64,000 bases of DNA. Source: Nocardia mangyaensis. Its GTDB lineage: Bacteria; Actinomycetota; Actinomycetes; Mycobacteriales; Mycobacteriaceae. A model generated the notes under the pieces. It was not told the DNA's origin, did no database searches, and worked only from the letters and a program-made list of their open reading frames with translations. The translations under genes were made by a program, and so were the position numbers. Positions 17,282 through 27,750 of this stretch are shown in pieces (the first letter of the stretch is position 1; every line of letters starts with the position of its first letter). The stretch lies in the NCBI RefSeq assembly GCF_001886715.1, contig NZ_CP018082.1, positions 3,720,001-3,784,000 of the forward strand. Direction: 5' to 3'.

Positions 17282-18474
17282 CCGCGCGCCTCGCCCTGGT
17301 CGCCCTCACCGCGTTGCTGGCCGGCTGCGGCGCCGTCGACGGCGCCGCGACGGCGGGTGAAATCGACGTGCGCGCCCTCGACGTGGGCGGCTACACCACC
17401 GCACCGGCCGAGATCGAGGTCGGCCGCAAGCCCACCGACGGGCCGATCCTGGAGGGCCTGCGGATGGCGGGCGCGGTGGTGTTCCCGCATGAGGTGGATG
17501 AGTCGCTCACCGACAGCTGGGGTACCGATGTCCTGGACACCCCGCGCCGGACCGCCGATGCCTCGGCGATCTCGAATGTCAATCTGGAGACGCTGGAACG
17601 GCACGGCATGATCGTCGGCTTCGACATCGCCGAGGGGAACCGGGCGTTCGACTCGGCGACCCCGACGATCGAGACGGACGCGCGGGTCACCCGCGTGGTT
17701 CTGTTGCGCTTCCCTGGCGACGAGGCCGCCGAGGCAGCCGCCCGTGATCTCGAGGCGACCGACTTCGCGGTCAGCCCGGACAACCAGGCGGTGCCGATTC
17801 CCGGATACCCTGCCGCACACGCGCATTGGCGCCCCGGCATCAAGACGATCGGCGCGACCTTCGCGCACGGCGAGATCGCGGTGAGCCTGTTCCTGCAGCA
17901 TCCGACGCCCGATGTCGACGCCCTCGCCCAGCGCGTCGCCGACGTGCTCGACGCCCAAATCCCACTGCTCGACGCGTTCACCCCCACCGCGCCCGACCAG
18001 ATCGCCGAGCTACCCCGCGATCCGGATGACATGCTGCGCCGCGCCCTGATTCCCGGGCCGGCCAATCAGCAGATCGCCATCTCCTCCCGCGAATTCGCGT
18101 CGTGGAGCGGGCGGGCGACGCTGCACTACCGGCCGAACGAGCCTGCCGAGCTGAGCGCGGCCTGGGACAACGGCGAAGTCGACAGCGTCGCCCATTCCTA
18201 CAGCACCACGCTGTTCCGCTTCCGTGACCCGGACGCGGCGACCCGGTTCGGCGACACCTGGCACGACACCCTCAGCGCGTCCGCGCATCCGGTCCCGGTG
18301 CCCGAGGGCGTGCCGGGCGCGCACTGCGCCGAACGTCGCGCGGGGACCGCACCGGCGTTGACCCGGTGCTATGTGAGCTATCGCGGTTACGGCGCGTTCG
18401 TCAGCGGGCCCGAGCCCACCAGCGTTCGCCGGCAGGCCGCGGCGCAGTGCGCGCTGCTGGCGAACGCGCAGTAG
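17257..18474 (+). CDS. nocardial/mycobacterial-type lipoprotein (DUF7373-like)
   Basis: 405-residue lipoprotein precursor with a short signal peptide and lipobox LAGC (Cys24). The mature protein appears to hold two related alpha/beta domains with repeated features such as RFPGDEAAEAAARDLE and FRFRDPDAATRFGDTW, a pattern I associate with the lipoprotein family listed as DUF7373; the assignment is from memory. Two late cysteines (AHCAER, TRCYVS) probably form a disulfide. ATG is preferred (AGGAGA about ten bases upstream); a GTG 21 bases later overlaps the kinase stop and is possible. Function unknown. Confidence 0.75.
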   Translation: MVDQRTPVTARLALVALTALLAGCGAVDGAATAGEIDVRALDVGGYTTAPAEIEVGRKPTDGPILEGLRMAGAVVFPHEVDESLTDSWGTDVLDTPRRTADASAISNVNLETLERHGMIVGFDIAEGNRAFDSATPTIETDARVTRVVLLRFPGDEAAEAAARDLEATDFAVSPDNQAVPIPGYPAAHAHWRPGIKTIGATFAHGEIAVSLFLQHPTPDVDALAQRVADVLDAQIPLLDAFTPTAPDQIAELPRDPDDMLRRALIPGPANQQIAISSREFASWSGRATLHYRPNEPAELSAAWDNGEVDSVAHSYSTTLFRFRDPDAATRFGDTWHDTLSASAHPVPVPEGVPGAHCAERRAGTAPALTRCYVSYRGYGAFVSGPEPTSVRRQAAAQCALLANAQ

Positions 18475-18485
18475 CTCGCAGTAGC

Positions 18486-18977
18486 TCAGAGCTGGGCTTC
18501 GATCGCCCGCACGACCTCGTCGGCGTCCGGGGTGGTGCGCGGGCGGAACCGGCCGGCGACCGTGCCGTCGCGACCGATCAGGAACTTCTCGAAATTCCAC
18601 TGGATGTCGCCCGCCGCCCCCTCGGTGTCGGCGGTCTCGACCAGCGCCGTGTAGAGCGGGTGGCGGTCGTCGCCGTTGACATCGGCCTTGGCCAGCAGTG
18701 GGAAGTCGACGCCGTAGGTGACCGCGCAGAACTCCTGGATCTCCTCGGCGCTGCCGGGCTCCTGGCCCATGAACTGGTTGCAGGGGAAGCCGATCACGGT
18801 GAACCCCCGCTCGCCGTAGGCCTTCTGCAGCTCGACCAGGCCGCCGTACTGCGGGGTCAGCCCGCATTTGGAGGCCACGTTGACCAGCAGCACCGCCCGT
18901 TCGCCCGCCAGCTCACCCAGCGTGGTCGGCTCACCGCCCAGGGTTTCCACCGCGATGTCTCGAATGTTCGCACTCAC
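18486..18977 (-). CDS. glutathione-peroxidase-family thiol peroxidase
   Basis: 163-residue cytosolic peroxidase. Peroxidatic Cys38 replaces selenocysteine in NVASKCGLTPQY; the partner residues are Gln68 (GFPCNQFMGQEPG) and Trp127/Asn128 (IQWNFEKFL). A further Cys84 (EFCAVTYGV) could be the resolving residue seen in thioredoxin-dependent GPx enzymes. Actinobacteria lack glutathione, so thioredoxin or mycothiol-linked reduction is likely. The start is one of two adjacent GTG codons (18980 or 18977); both give near-identical proteins. Convergent with the lipoprotein gene. Confidence 0.88.
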   Translation of the reverse strand: MSANIRDIAVETLGGEPTTLGELAGERAVLLVNVASKCGLTPQYGGLVELQKAYGERGFTVIGFPCNQFMGQEPGSAEEIQEFCAVTYGVDFPLLAKADVNGDDRHPLYTALVETADTEGAAGDIQWNFEKFLIGRDGTVAGRFRPRTTPDADEVVRAIEAQL

Positions 18978-19144
18978 CACTGCACCACCAGATCTCGTCG
19001 TCCGCATCGGTCGAGCGCCACCGTACCGGAGCGCGCGCACCGCGCCCAGTGCAGCAGAATGACCCGCCCACTGGAACACGTTCTTGTTTTGTCGGCGGTG
19101 AGGCGGCACCATTTCGGTACACACCCGAGCACCGGAGGCCTGCT

Positions 19145-20635
19145 GTGACCGAACCCCAACCCCGCATCGACACCGTCCGGCCGCTGCGCGCGAGCAGCGT
19201 GGCACGGTGGGACCTCGAAGCCGACGTCGTGGTCGCCGGATACGGGATCGCCGGGGTGTGCGCGGCGATCGAGGCGGCGCGGGCCGGAGCGCGCGTGCAG
19301 ATCCTGGAACGCACCGGCGGCTGGGGCGGCGCAGCCGCGCTGGCGGGTGGATTCGTGTATCTGGGCGGCGGTACCGGGCTGCAGAAGGCGCTGGGCTTCG
19401 ACGACACCCCGGAGAACATGGCCACCTTCCTCACCGCGGCGCTGGGCCCCGGCGTCGACGAGGCCAAAATCGCCGACTACTGCGCGAACAGCGTCGAGCA
19501 CTACGACTGGCTGGTCGAGTGCGGGGTGCCGTTCAAGGAGTCGTTCTGGGGCGAGCCCGGCTGGGAGCCGCCGCACGACGAGGGCCTGATGTACTCCGGC
19601 GGCGAGAACTCCGCGCCGTTCCTCGACCTCGCGAAACCGGCGCCGCGCGGGCATGTGCCGCAGCTGGCGGACAAGAAGATCGGCGAGCGCAGCGGCGGGT
19701 ACATGCTGATGAAGCCGCTGGCCGACACCGTCGCCGAGCTCGGGATCGCCGTCGAGTACGACACCCGCATCCGACGGCTGATCGTCGATGAGGACGATCG
19801 CGTGGTCGGCGTGCTCGCGACCACCTACGGCAAACCGGTCGCGGTGCGGGCCAGCCGCGGTGTCGTACTGGCCACCGGCAGCTTCGCCTACGACACCGAG
19901 ATGATCGACCGCTACACGCCCAAGTTGAGCGGGCGGCCCGGCGCGGCCATCGAGGAGCACGACGGCATCGGCATCCGGCTCGCGCAGGCGCTCGGCGCGG
20001 AGCTGGCGCACATGGACGCCAGCGAGGTCGCCATCTTCGGCGATCCGCAGATGATGGCGCGCGGCATCCTGGTCAACGGACGCGGTCAGCGCTACATCAC
20101 CGAGGACACCTATCCCGGCCGGATCGGGCAGGCGACGCTGCTGCAGCAGGACAACCAGGCCTTCCTCGTCATCGACGAGAAGTCGCTCGAGGAAGCCCTC
20201 GCCACCGTGAGCGCCACGCCGTTCTTCCGATTCCAGCCCACCTGGGTCGCCGAGACGGTCGCCGAACTCGAAGCCGAGATGGGCCTGCCCGAGCAGACCC
20301 TGCAGACCACGATCGCCACCTACAACCGGCATGCCGAGAACGGCAGCGACCCGCTGTTGGGCAAGAAGCCCGAGTGGGTGCGCCCGATCTCGGGGTCGCT
20401 GGCCGGGTTCGACCTGCGCGGGTTCACCGCCGGATTCACCCTGGGCGGCTTGCGCACCGATCTGGACTCACGGGTGCTGCACGTGAGTGGCGAACCGATT
20501 CCCGGACTGTTCGCGGCGGGTCGGTGCACGTCGGGGCTGTGCGCGGGCGGCTATGTCAGCGGGGCCTCACTCGGTGACGGGAGTTTCTACGGTCGCCGCG
20601 CGGGCAAGGCCGCCGCGGCCGCCGCAACGGACTGA
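19145..20635 (+). CDS. FAD-dependent oxidoreductase (fumarate reductase/ketosteroid dehydrogenase type)
   Basis: 496-residue flavoprotein. The dinucleotide-binding motif VVVAGYGIAGVCAAIEAARAG follows about 28 residues of leader; the second FAD motif VRASRGVVLATGSFAYD and the C-terminal FAZGR-like segment IPGLFAAGRCTSGLCAGGYVSG complete the FAD_binding_2 signature. It probably oxidises or reduces C-C bonds next to a ketone or acid; steroid-like substrates are possible but not shown. GTG start with a GGAGG site nine bases upstream. A second oxidoreductase (GMC type) follows after 154 bases on the same strand. Confidence 0.85.
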   Translation: MTEPQPRIDTVRPLRASSVARWDLEADVVVAGYGIAGVCAAIEAARAGARVQILERTGGWGGAAALAGGFVYLGGGTGLQKALGFDDTPENMATFLTAALGPGVDEAKIADYCANSVEHYDWLVECGVPFKESFWGEPGWEPPHDEGLMYSGGENSAPFLDLAKPAPRGHVPQLADKKIGERSGGYMLMKPLADTVAELGIAVEYDTRIRRLIVDEDDRVVGVLATTYGKPVAVRASRGVVLATGSFAYDTEMIDRYTPKLSGRPGAAIEEHDGIGIRLAQALGAELAHMDASEVAIFGDPQMMARGILVNGRGQRYITEDTYPGRIGQATLLQQDNQAFLVIDEKSLEEALATVSATPFFRFQPTWVAETVAELEAEMGLPEQTLQTTIATYNRHAENGSDPLLGKKPEWVRPISGSLAGFDLRGFTAGFTLGGLRTDLDSRVLHVSGEPIPGLFAAGRCTSGLCAGGYVSGASLGDGSFYGRRAGKAAAAAATD

Positions 20636-20789
20636 GCCACGCGGCGCCCACCGACTGCCCAGTGTCAGTACTCTGCTTGCAGCGCCGCTGCCGACCACGA
20701 GTTCGGCTGCGCTCACGGGCTTTTCACCTTCGCGAGCGGGCGTGTCCGAGTTGGCTACGACAGATGCAGTGCAGGATCGGAGTTAAACA

Positions 20790-22379
20790 GTGCAAGCAGG
20801 TGGGACGTCCGCGGATTACGTGATCGTCGGCTCCGGATCCGCGGGGGCGGTGCTCGCGAATCGGCTCAGCGCCGACGCGGGAACCACGGTCGTAGTGTTG
20901 GAGGCCGGACCGGCCGACGACGACAAGTTCGCCCATATTCCGGCGGCATTCTCGAAACTGTTCCGCACCGAGCGCGACTGGGACTACCGCACCGAGCCGC
21001 AGCCCGCACTCGGTGACCGGCAGATCTACTGGCCGCGCGGCAAGACCTTCGGCGGCTCCTCATCGATGAACGCGATGATGTGGGTGCGCGGATTCCGCGC
21101 CGACTACGAGGAGTGGGGCCTGCTGGCCGGGGAGAAGTGGAACTTCGCCGCGGCCGTCGAGCAGTACCGCAAGATCGAGAACGTGCAGGACGCGCAGTTC
21201 CCCGACGAGGGCTCCAAGGGGCCGCTGCACGTGCAGCGCCAGCGCAGCCCGCGCGCGTCCACTCACGCGTTCCTCGAGGCCGCGCGGCAGGCGGGCCACG
21301 AGCTCGAGGCGCCGAATCGTCCCGCGCCCAAGGGCTTCGCCCAGACGATGGTGACCCAGCGCGACGGCAGGCGCTGGAGCACCGCCGATGCCTACCTGCG
21401 TCCGGCGATGAAGCGCGCCAATCTCACCGTGCACGCCGAATCGCTGGCGACCCGTGTGCTGTTCGAGGGCACCCGGGCCACCGGGGTGGAGTACACCCAG
21501 GGCGGACAGACCCACACCGTCACCGCCGATCGCGAGGTCATCCTGTGCGGCGGCGCGGTGAACAGCCCGCAACTGCTGCAGCTCTCGGGGATCGGCGACC
21601 GTGAGGCGCTGGCCGAACACGACATCGAGCTCGTCGCGCACTCCCCCGAGGTCGGCGAGAATCTGCAGGATCACCTGATCGCGGCGCTGGGCTACGGCGT
21701 CGAGTCGGACTCGCTGTACACGGCGGAGAAGCTGCTCGAGCTGGTCAACTACCTGGTCCGGCACCGCGGCATGCTCACCTCCAATGTCGGTGAGGCCTAC
21801 GGGTTCGTGCGCAGTGAGCCCGAGCTCGAGCACCCCGATCTGGAGCTGATCTACGCGCCCGCGCCGTTCTATCACGAGGGTCTGGTCGAGGCGACCGAGC
21901 ACGGCGTCGTCCTCGGTGCCATCCTGCTGCGCCCACGCAGCCGCGGCAAGATCGGTCTGGCCTCGGCCGATCCGACCGCCAAGCCGGTGATCGATCCGCG
22001 ATATCTCTCCGACACCGACGGCGCCGACCGCGCGGCCCTGGAAGCCGGGCTGCGCGTGTGCGCCGGTTTCGCCGGGCAGCCCGCGCTCAAGGCCACCCTC
22101 GGCCCGCTGATCTACCCGCCGCAGGCGCCCGAGGATCTCGAGGGCACCATCGCGCTGACCATCGAGAAGTTCTCGCACACCCTCTACCACCCCGTCGGCA
22201 CCTGCCGGATGGGCACCGACGCCGCCAGCGTCGTCACCCCCGAGCTGAAGGTGCGCGGCGTCGAGGGCCTGCGGGTCGCCGACGCCTCGGTCATGCCGTT
22301 GATCATCCGCGGCCACACCAACGCCCCCGCCATCTTCATCGGCGAACAGGCCGCGGACTTCATCCTCGCCGAGTCCTGA
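20790..22379 (+). CDS. GMC-family (choline dehydrogenase-like) oxidoreductase
   Basis: 529-residue FAD alcohol oxidoreductase. Motifs in order: [20 protein letters not shown] (ADP-binding), [38 protein letters not shown] (GMC signature 2), and a C-terminal HPVGTCRMG with the catalytic His-His/Asn pair region ending in [18 protein letters not shown]. The enzyme oxidises an alcohol to an aldehyde. GTG start with GGAG about eight bases upstream. A strong hairpin follows nine bases after the stop. Confidence 0.9.
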   Translation: MQAGGTSADYVIVGSGSAGAVLANRLSADAGTTVVVLEAGPADDDKFAHIPAAFSKLFRTERDWDYRTEPQPALGDRQIYWPRGKTFGGSSSMNAMMWVRGFRADYEEWGLLAGEKWNFAAAVEQYRKIENVQDAQFPDEGSKGPLHVQRQRSPRASTHAFLEAARQAGHELEAPNRPAPKGFAQTMVTQRDGRRWSTADAYLRPAMKRANLTVHAESLATRVLFEGTRATGVEYTQGGQTHTVTADREVILCGGAVNSPQLLQLSGIGDREALAEHDIELVAHSPEVGENLQDHLIAALGYGVESDSLYTAEKLLELVNYLVRHRGMLTSNVGEAYGFVRSEPELEHPDLELIYAPAPFYHEGLVEATEHGVVLGAILLRPRSRGKIGLASADPTAKPVIDPRYLSDTDGADRAALEAGLRVCAGFAGQPALKATLGPLIYPPQAPEDLEGTIALTIEKFSHTLYHPVGTCRMGTDAASVVTPELKVRGVEGLRVADASVMPLIIRGHTNAPAIFIGEQAADFILAES

Positions 22380-22387
22380 CCTGAACC

Positions 22388-22418
22388 CGGTGGCGCGCCT
22401 GTTCACGGCGCGCCACCG
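22388..22418 (+). terminator. terminator-like hairpin after the GMC oxidoreductase gene
   Basis: Perfect 12-base arms CGGTGGCGCGCC (22388-22399) and GGCGCGCCACCG (22407-22418) around a seven-base loop, directly after the stop codon. No U-tract, so an I-shaped actinobacterial terminator is the probable role. A convergent gene follows, so it could act on both strands. Confidence 0.7.
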
Positions 22419-22524
22419 CACCGCAGCGGCCCGCGTCGACCGACCGAATGGCAGTCGATGCACGTGCGCGGTCGACGCATGCCGACACGGCATGCGAAGA
22501 CGAACCCCCGCGAGCGGACTCGGG

Positions 22525-23001
22525 TCAGACCGCGGGGACCCGGGCGAACCCCAACGGTGGCGTCGGGAGTGGGCCCGAGCGCAGGTCGTGGCGGAAATCC
22601 GGCAGCAGCGGCAGCATGTCGACATTGCGCGCGGCGTAGCAGCGCACCATCGGCAGCGCCCGCGACACCTCGGCCCGTTCGACCGGTTCGGCGTCGAGGA
22701 AGGCCAGCGTGTCGAGGCCGAGGCCGAGCGTGTCGGCCAGCCGCACGATCGAGGCCGACTTGCGGCCCCACCCCACCTCGACCGCCGAGAACATCTCGTA
22801 GAGGCCGTGCCGGTAGAGCGTGCGCAGCGTCCGCGCACGATCACCGCGCGCCGCGACAGCGTGCAGCACGCCGCGCTCGCTCAGTTTCCGTAGCGTGCGC
22901 AGTGCCTGTGGGCGCACCGCGGTGCTGGTCCCGTCATGGACCACACCATCCCACAGGGTTTCGTCCAGTTCCCAGACCAGACAACGGACGGCAGGTCGCA
23001 T
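22525..23001 (-). CDS. HAD-superfamily (FkbH/MDP-1-like) protein with altered nucleophile
   Basis: 158-residue protein resembling small HAD phosphatases and FkbH-type domains. The first motif reads CLVWELDETLWDG, so the usual first Asp of DxDxT is Glu11, while the second (Asp13) and Thr remain. Motif II (HAVAARGD) has Ala where Ser/Thr is usual, and the region RKSASIVRLADTLGLGLDTLAFLDAEPVERAEV carries the Lys and an acidic motif with one Asp replaced. Classical phosphatase chemistry is therefore doubtful. ATG start. It is divergent from the PucR regulator gene (207-base gap). Confidence 0.7.
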   Translation of the reverse strand: MRPAVRCLVWELDETLWDGVVHDGTSTAVRPQALRTLRKLSERGVLHAVAARGDRARTLRTLYRHGLYEMFSAVEVGWGRKSASIVRLADTLGLGLDTLAFLDAEPVERAEVSRALPMVRCYAARNVDMLPLLPDFRHDLRSGPLPTPPLGFARVPAV

Positions 23002-23208
23002 GGTGCCCCTATCGGTTCGTTCCGGCGCGGAGAACTCTACAACCCCCGATAGCTGTGGACCAGACTTGTGACCGGTCACCAAGCGCACTCGAAGGCATGG
23101 GCCCCCTACCCAGAAGCTGACGTTCCATTCCAGTTTTCTGTTCTCTTGGCTAGGGTGAAGTCGCTGGGCAGCAGGGGGTAGAGCCGAAACAGGGCGAAGG
23201 GAACACAG

Positions 23209-24435
23209 ATGTCCGTTCACAATCCACCCCGACAATCGCTGACCGTCTCCGGCAAGCCGATGTCGTCGCCGCTGAAGGACGTCCGCGCGCTCTCGCGCCA
23301 GATGGTGGGCCATTTCGTCGCCAATGTCGCCCCCTGCGGCACGCTGCCGGGTGACGCCATCACCGGTGACGTCACCACGATCACCCGGATCTGCCTCGAA
23401 TTCGCCGTCAGCATGCTCGATGGCCGCGACATCCCGATCAAGCTGCAGCGGCTGCAGGACGCGGCCAGTGGCTGGGCCCGCGAGGGCGTCCCGATCGACA
23501 CGATCCACCACTCGATCGCCGAGGGCTTCAAGATGGGCCTCGACCTGGTGGTGGCGAACGCGTCGGGCAAGGACTTCGACAACCTGGTCGACGGCGTGAA
23601 GGTGGTGATGGAACTGCTCGACACCATCACCGCGCAGGTCTCGCTGGCCTACGTGCGGGAACTGCGCGGCGTGGTCAGCGAGCACCACACCGCGGTGCAC
23701 ACCCTCACCTCCGCGCTGCTGGGCGGACACAGCACCTCGACCATGGCCCGCGAATGCGGCATCGCGATCGCCGAGAACTACGCAGTGCTCGCGCTGGCCA
23801 TCCCCCCACATCGCGAGGAGGCCAACCCCGCGCTCGACACCAAGGTCGTCGCCCGGCGCAAGCTGCGCCGGGTGCAGGCCGAGCTGGCCAAGCGCTGCGG
23901 GGACACGGCGCTGTCGCTGCTCAGCGTCGACGGCGGCACCGTGCTGATCCCGGCCGACGCCTTCGATCGCGAGGGTCTGGCCGCGCTGGTCGCGCAGCTT
24001 TCCCAGGCCGCGCAGGTCGGCATCACCGCGGCACTGGTCGAGACGAGCACCACCGGTGTCCCCGACGCCGCCGACCAGGCCCACGAACTGCTCGACATGG
24101 TGCAGCGCCTCGAGGTCACCTCGGGGCTGTACCGCTTCGACGAGCTCGCGCTCGAGTACCAGCTGACCCGTCCCGGTCCCGGCCGCGAATTCCTCGGCTC
24201 GCTGCTCGACCCGCTGGATCAGTACCCCGAGTTGCTCGAGACCCTGCAACGTCATATCGCCAACAACCTCAATCGCCAGCGGACCGCGCGAGTTCTGCAC
24301 GTGCACACCAATACTGTCGACTACCGGCTCAAGCGGATCGGGCAGCTCACCGGCTTCGATCCCACCCAGCCCTCGGGGCTGTGGTACCTGCGTTCGGCAC
24401 TGGTCGCGCGCAGCTACCGTTCCACCGGTTCCTGA
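23209..24435 (+). CDS. PucR-family transcriptional regulator
   Basis: 408-residue regulator. The N-terminal part (about 25-165) is a helical sensor-like domain, the middle (about 175-310) a GGDEF-like domain without a functional motif, and the C-terminus the PucR helix-turn-helix: LLETLQRHIANNLNRQRTARVLHVHTNTVDYRLKRIGQLTG. Proteins of this type activate catabolic or polar-lipid genes nearby in actinobacteria. ATG with GAAGGG upstream; an internal ATG (MSSPLKD) is an alternative. An AT-rich promoter region lies upstream, shared with the divergent HAD gene. Confidence 0.88.
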   Translation: MSVHNPPRQSLTVSGKPMSSPLKDVRALSRQMVGHFVANVAPCGTLPGDAITGDVTTITRICLEFAVSMLDGRDIPIKLQRLQDAASGWAREGVPIDTIHHSIAEGFKMGLDLVVANASGKDFDNLVDGVKVVMELLDTITAQVSLAYVRELRGVVSEHHTAVHTLTSALLGGHSTSTMARECGIAIAENYAVLALAIPPHREEANPALDTKVVARRKLRRVQAELAKRCGDTALSLLSVDGGTVLIPADAFDREGLAALVAQLSQAAQVGITAALVETSTTGVPDAADQAHELLDMVQRLEVTSGLYRFDELALEYQLTRPGPGREFLGSLLDPLDQYPELLETLQRHIANNLNRQRTARVLHVHTNTVDYRLKRIGQLTGFDPTQPSGLWYLRSALVARSYRSTGS

Positions 24436-24833
24436 TTTTCGCGATACCGAACCGCCACTCGGAGATTTCATTGTCGACGTACCTTCCTGTGCGATTCGAT
24501 AGTTCGTCGCCCTTCACGGAGCGGGAAGAATGGCCTTCCGAGACCGCACCGAACATAAGTCCCGGAAATACCGAGAATTCGATTCTGTAAGGTGTTCTGG
24601 GCAGGTCACCACCCGTCGCCGAAAAGCGCCATGACACCGCACAGGAATTTCTCGGCGACTCGATCCACCCCTCGAACAATCAGCGGACATTGATGTTCGC
24701 CAGGATGAACACCCGGTCAGCGAGGGGGGTTCCCGCGCAATACTCTGGAACACTGACACTTCACAGCATCTGGGGGCTACGCTCGTGACGGTCGCCAACG
24801 ACGGCGAAGAATGCACGAAGGACAAGACCACCG
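24436..24833. other. gene-free region, probable promoter of the carboxyltransferase gene
   Basis: About 400 bases without a convincing gene. Composition is lower in GC than neighbouring coding DNA. The open frames on the minus strand have no recognisable protein pattern or ribosome site. The last part precedes the acyl-CoA carboxylase gene and probably holds its promoter and a long leader; no clear hairpin or riboswitch was recognised. Confidence 0.4.
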
Positions 24834-26384
24834 ATGAGCGTGACGCGCGAAAAACTGGACCAGCTGCGAGGCATCCTGGAACTGGCCGAGGAACCGGCAG
24901 GCGAGGTCGGCATCGCGAAACGTAAATCGAAGGAGATCCCCAGTGCCCGCGAGCGGGTCAGGGCACTTCTCGACCCGGGCAGTTTTGTCGAGATGGGCAA
25001 ATTGGTGCGCCAGCCGGGCCGTGCGGACGCCATGTACGGCGATGGTGTCGTCACCGGTCGCGGCGAGATCGACGGCAGGCCGGTGGTGGTGATCGCGCAC
25101 GACCAGACCGTCTTCGGCGGCTCGGTCGGCGAGATGTTCGGCCGCAAGGTCGCCGCGGCACTGGACTTCGCCTTGGCCACGCTGTGCCCCGTCGTGGCGA
25201 TCAACGATTCCGGCGGCGCCCGAATCCAGGACGCGGTCACCTCGCTGGCCTGGTACGCGATGATGAGCCGCCGCCAGGAACAGCTCTCCGGACTGGTCCC
25301 GCAGGTGTCGATCATGCTCGGCAAGTGCGCGGCCGGCTCGGTGTACGCCCCGGTCAACACCGATGTGCTCATCGCGACCGAGCAGTCCTACATGTTCGTC
25401 ACCGGGCCCGAGGTGATCAAGGAGGTCACCGGCGAGGTGGTGACCATGGAGGAACTCGGTGGCGCCCGAGTCCAGGCCGACAACGGCACCATCCACCATG
25501 TCGCCGCCGACGAGGCCGCCGCCTTCGCCTGGGCGCGCGCCTACCTGAGCTTCATGCCGTCGAGCTGCAACGAGCAGCCGCCGATCGTCAACCCCGGGCT
25601 CGAGCCGGAGATCACCGACGCCGACCGCGAGCTCGACACGATCATCCCCGACACCGACCGCACCGGCTACGACATGTACGACATCGTGCTGCGGCTGTTC
25701 GACGACGGCGAGTTCCACGAGATGAGCGCCGCGACCGCACCCAATCTGATCACCGGCTTCGCCAGGGTCGACGGCCGCCCGGTCGGTGTGGTGGCCAATC
25801 AGCCGATGGTGCTCGGCGGTGCGCTCGACGCCAAATGCTCGGACAAGGCAACCCATTTCATCCGGATCTGCGACGCGTTCCGGATTCCGTTGGTCTTCCT
25901 CGTCGACACCCCCGGCGTGCTGCCCGGCGTCGACGAGGAACGCAATGGCGTGATCAAACGCGGTGGGCGCTTCTTCCGCGCGGTGATCGAGGCGACCGTG
26001 CCGATGGTGACCGTGGTGGTGCGCAAGGCCTATGGCGGCGGCTACGCGGTGATGGGCTGCAAGCAGCTCGGCGCCGATCTGAGCCTGGCCTGGCCGACCG
26101 CGCGGATCGCGGTGATGGGTGCCGAGAGCGCGGTCGGCATCGTCGGCAGGCGACAGCTCGACCAGGTGCCCGCCGCCGACCGAACCGCGGCGCGCCAGTA
26201 CATGATCGACCAGTACAACGCGACCGTGGCCACCCCGTGGATCGCGGCCGAGCGCGGCTACATCGACGCGGTGATCGAACCGGCGCGCACCCGCCTCGAG
26301 ATCCGCCACGCCCTGCGCCTGCTGCGCGAGAAGGAAGCGGTCGTCCGCCCCAACCCGCGCAAGCACGCACTGTTCCCGGTGTAG
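24834..26384 (+). CDS. acyl-CoA carboxylase carboxyltransferase (beta) subunit
   Basis: 516-residue biotin-dependent carboxyltransferase of the AccD/PccB family, which carboxylates acetyl-, propionyl- or longer acyl-CoA. Seen: [15 protein letters not shown] near the start, [12 protein letters not shown] and [13 protein letters not shown] (first oxyanion hole and CoA site), [14 protein letters not shown], and in the second half [24 protein letters not shown] and [14 protein letters not shown]. Length fits mycolata AccD paralogues. No alpha (biotin carboxylase) gene is adjacent, so it must share one encoded elsewhere. ATG start with GAAGGA upstream. Convergent with a lipase gene. Confidence 0.9.
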   Translation: MSVTREKLDQLRGILELAEEPAGEVGIAKRKSKEIPSARERVRALLDPGSFVEMGKLVRQPGRADAMYGDGVVTGRGEIDGRPVVVIAHDQTVFGGSVGEMFGRKVAAALDFALATLCPVVAINDSGGARIQDAVTSLAWYAMMSRRQEQLSGLVPQVSIMLGKCAAGSVYAPVNTDVLIATEQSYMFVTGPEVIKEVTGEVVTMEELGGARVQADNGTIHHVAADEAAAFAWARAYLSFMPSSCNEQPPIVNPGLEPEITDADRELDTIIPDTDRTGYDMYDIVLRLFDDGEFHEMSAATAPNLITGFARVDGRPVGVVANQPMVLGGALDAKCSDKATHFIRICDAFRIPLVFLVDTPGVLPGVDEERNGVIKRGGRFFRAVIEATVPMVTVVVRKAYGGGYAVMGCKQLGADLSLAWPTARIAVMGAESAVGIVGRRQLDQVPAADRTAARQYMIDQYNATVATPWIAAERGYIDAVIEPARTRLEIRHALRLLREKEAVVRPNPRKHALFPV

Positions 26385-26388
26385 CGGC

Positions 26389-27750
26389 TCAGCACTCGCT
26401 GCGAGCCGCGACGCCCTGGAGCCGCTCGTCGAGCCACAGCATCGCCTCCGGATACCCGGTGACGGCACCGACGATGTGTTCGCCGAACACGCCGCGGTAC
26501 ACCGCGTTCGCGCCGAGCGCGCACTGCTCGGCGTAGAGGTTGCGCGCGCCCTCGGCGGGGATCCACCACTCCTGTTCGCCGTTGTAGATGTAGAGCGGGG
26601 TCGCCGAGCGCATGCCCGACATCCGGGTGATCTCGTAGATCTGGGTGGCCAGTTCCGAGTGCAGCGGATCGGCGATGTTGGCGCCCACGTCGATCGGCAG
26701 GTGCAGCACGCCGGGCACCGCGAACACGCTCACGCACTGGTCCTTCATCGGCGAGGTCGCCACCCAGCGCGCGAGATTGTTCATCGCGGCGAGGATCTCG
26801 GGGCGTTCGCGGCCGATCGCGAAGGTGGCCGCCATGAAGATGCCGGAGGCGAGATTGCCGTTCATGCTGCGGGCGAGGATCTCGAAGTCGGCGGGCACCC
26901 CGCCCAGTGCCGCGCCGACGATGACCTCGGCCAATTCCGGCGCGTAGGAATCGATCAGCTTGGCCGCACCGTGGGTGGCGATGGCGCCACCGGAATAGCC
27001 GGTCATCACGACGCGGCTCGTGCCATGGGCCCCGGGGTCACTCCCCCGGACCGCCCGGATCGCATCGAGCACCGCGTGCCCGGCGACATACGGTTCGGCG
27101 TAGGCCATCCACGGCCCCTGGTGATCGGGCACGATCACCGCGTAGCCGCGCAGCACGGCCAACTGGGTGGTGGGCGGGAGGAACTCGGTCATGCTCGACT
27201 GGGTCGAGAGGCCGTGCGTCAGTGTGTAACCCGGCGTGCACTTGCGGCCGAGCGCGTCGATCGGCAGGTTGTTGACCAGGATGGGCCGATCGCCCGGCCC
27301 GGTCCAGTCGGTGGCGGGCACGATCAGCGTGGCGGTCGCGAAGGACGGTCGGCCGTGCGCGTCGGCGGTGCGGTACTTGAGCAGGGTCGCCGAGCGGATC
27401 GGGACCAGCGTCAGCAAGCCCGCGACGCCGGTGATGTCACGGGTCTCGATCAGCTCCCCCGGTGCCAGCGAGGCCAGCCCCTCGGGCCAGTGATCGAAGA
27501 TCGGATCGCCCACGGGCGAGGGCAGTACCGCCGCGCGCAGCGCGGCGAGTTCGGCGGCCGGATCTCCCGCCTCGGCGTCGGCGGGCTGGATCGGTGACGG
27601 CAGCACCTGGTCGATCCAGCGTTGGAGATCGGGCAGGAAACCGGGCACACCCGGGAGTTCCGGTGGTGGCGACGGATCGGCCGCGGCATTGCCCACGGCG
27701 AACGAACAGAGCAGCAGCAACGAACAGACGAGCACACGCACAGATCTCAT
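26389..27750 (-). CDS. secreted LIP-family lipase
   Basis: 453-residue exported lipase. A signal peptide (MRSVRVLVCSLLLLCSFAVGNAAA) is followed by a Pro-rich stretch and an alpha/beta-hydrolase domain. The nucleophile elbow is VVMTGYSGGAIATHGAA, preceded by VIVPDHQGPWMAYAEP; the acid and His regions are NGEQEWWIPAEGAR and GVFGEHIVG. The fold matches fungal/actinobacterial secretory lipases. An in-frame ATG nine codons upstream is possible; the chosen ATG places GAAGG at normal distance and gives a clean signal peptide. A paralogous lipase gene lies upstream on the same strand. Confidence 0.87.
   Translation of the reverse strand: MRSVRVLVCSLLLLCSFAVGNAAADPSPPPELPGVPGFLPDLQRWIDQVLPSPIQPADAEAGDPAAELAALRAAVLPSPVGDPIFDHWPEGLASLAPGELIETRDITGVAGLLTLVPIRSATLLKYRTADAHGRPSFATATLIVPATDWTGPGDRPILVNNLPIDALGRKCTPGYTLTHGLSTQSSMTEFLPPTTQLAVLRGYAVIVPDHQGPWMAYAEPYVAGHAVLDAIRAVRGSDPGAHGTSRVVMTGYSGGAIATHGAAKLIDSYAPELAEVIVGAALGGVPADFEILARSMNGNLASGIFMAATFAIGRERPEILAAMNNLARWVATSPMKDQCVSVFAVPGVLHLPIDVGANIADPLHSELATQIYEITRMSGMRSATPLYIYNGEQEWWIPAEGARNLYAEQCALGANAVYRGVFGEHIVGAVTGYPEAMLWLDERLQGVAARSEC

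Noticed and set aside
24514..24831. Minus-strand frame of 105 residues before the carboxyltransferase gene
   Set aside because: No ribosome site, skewed composition and no family features; it lies across the probable promoter region.
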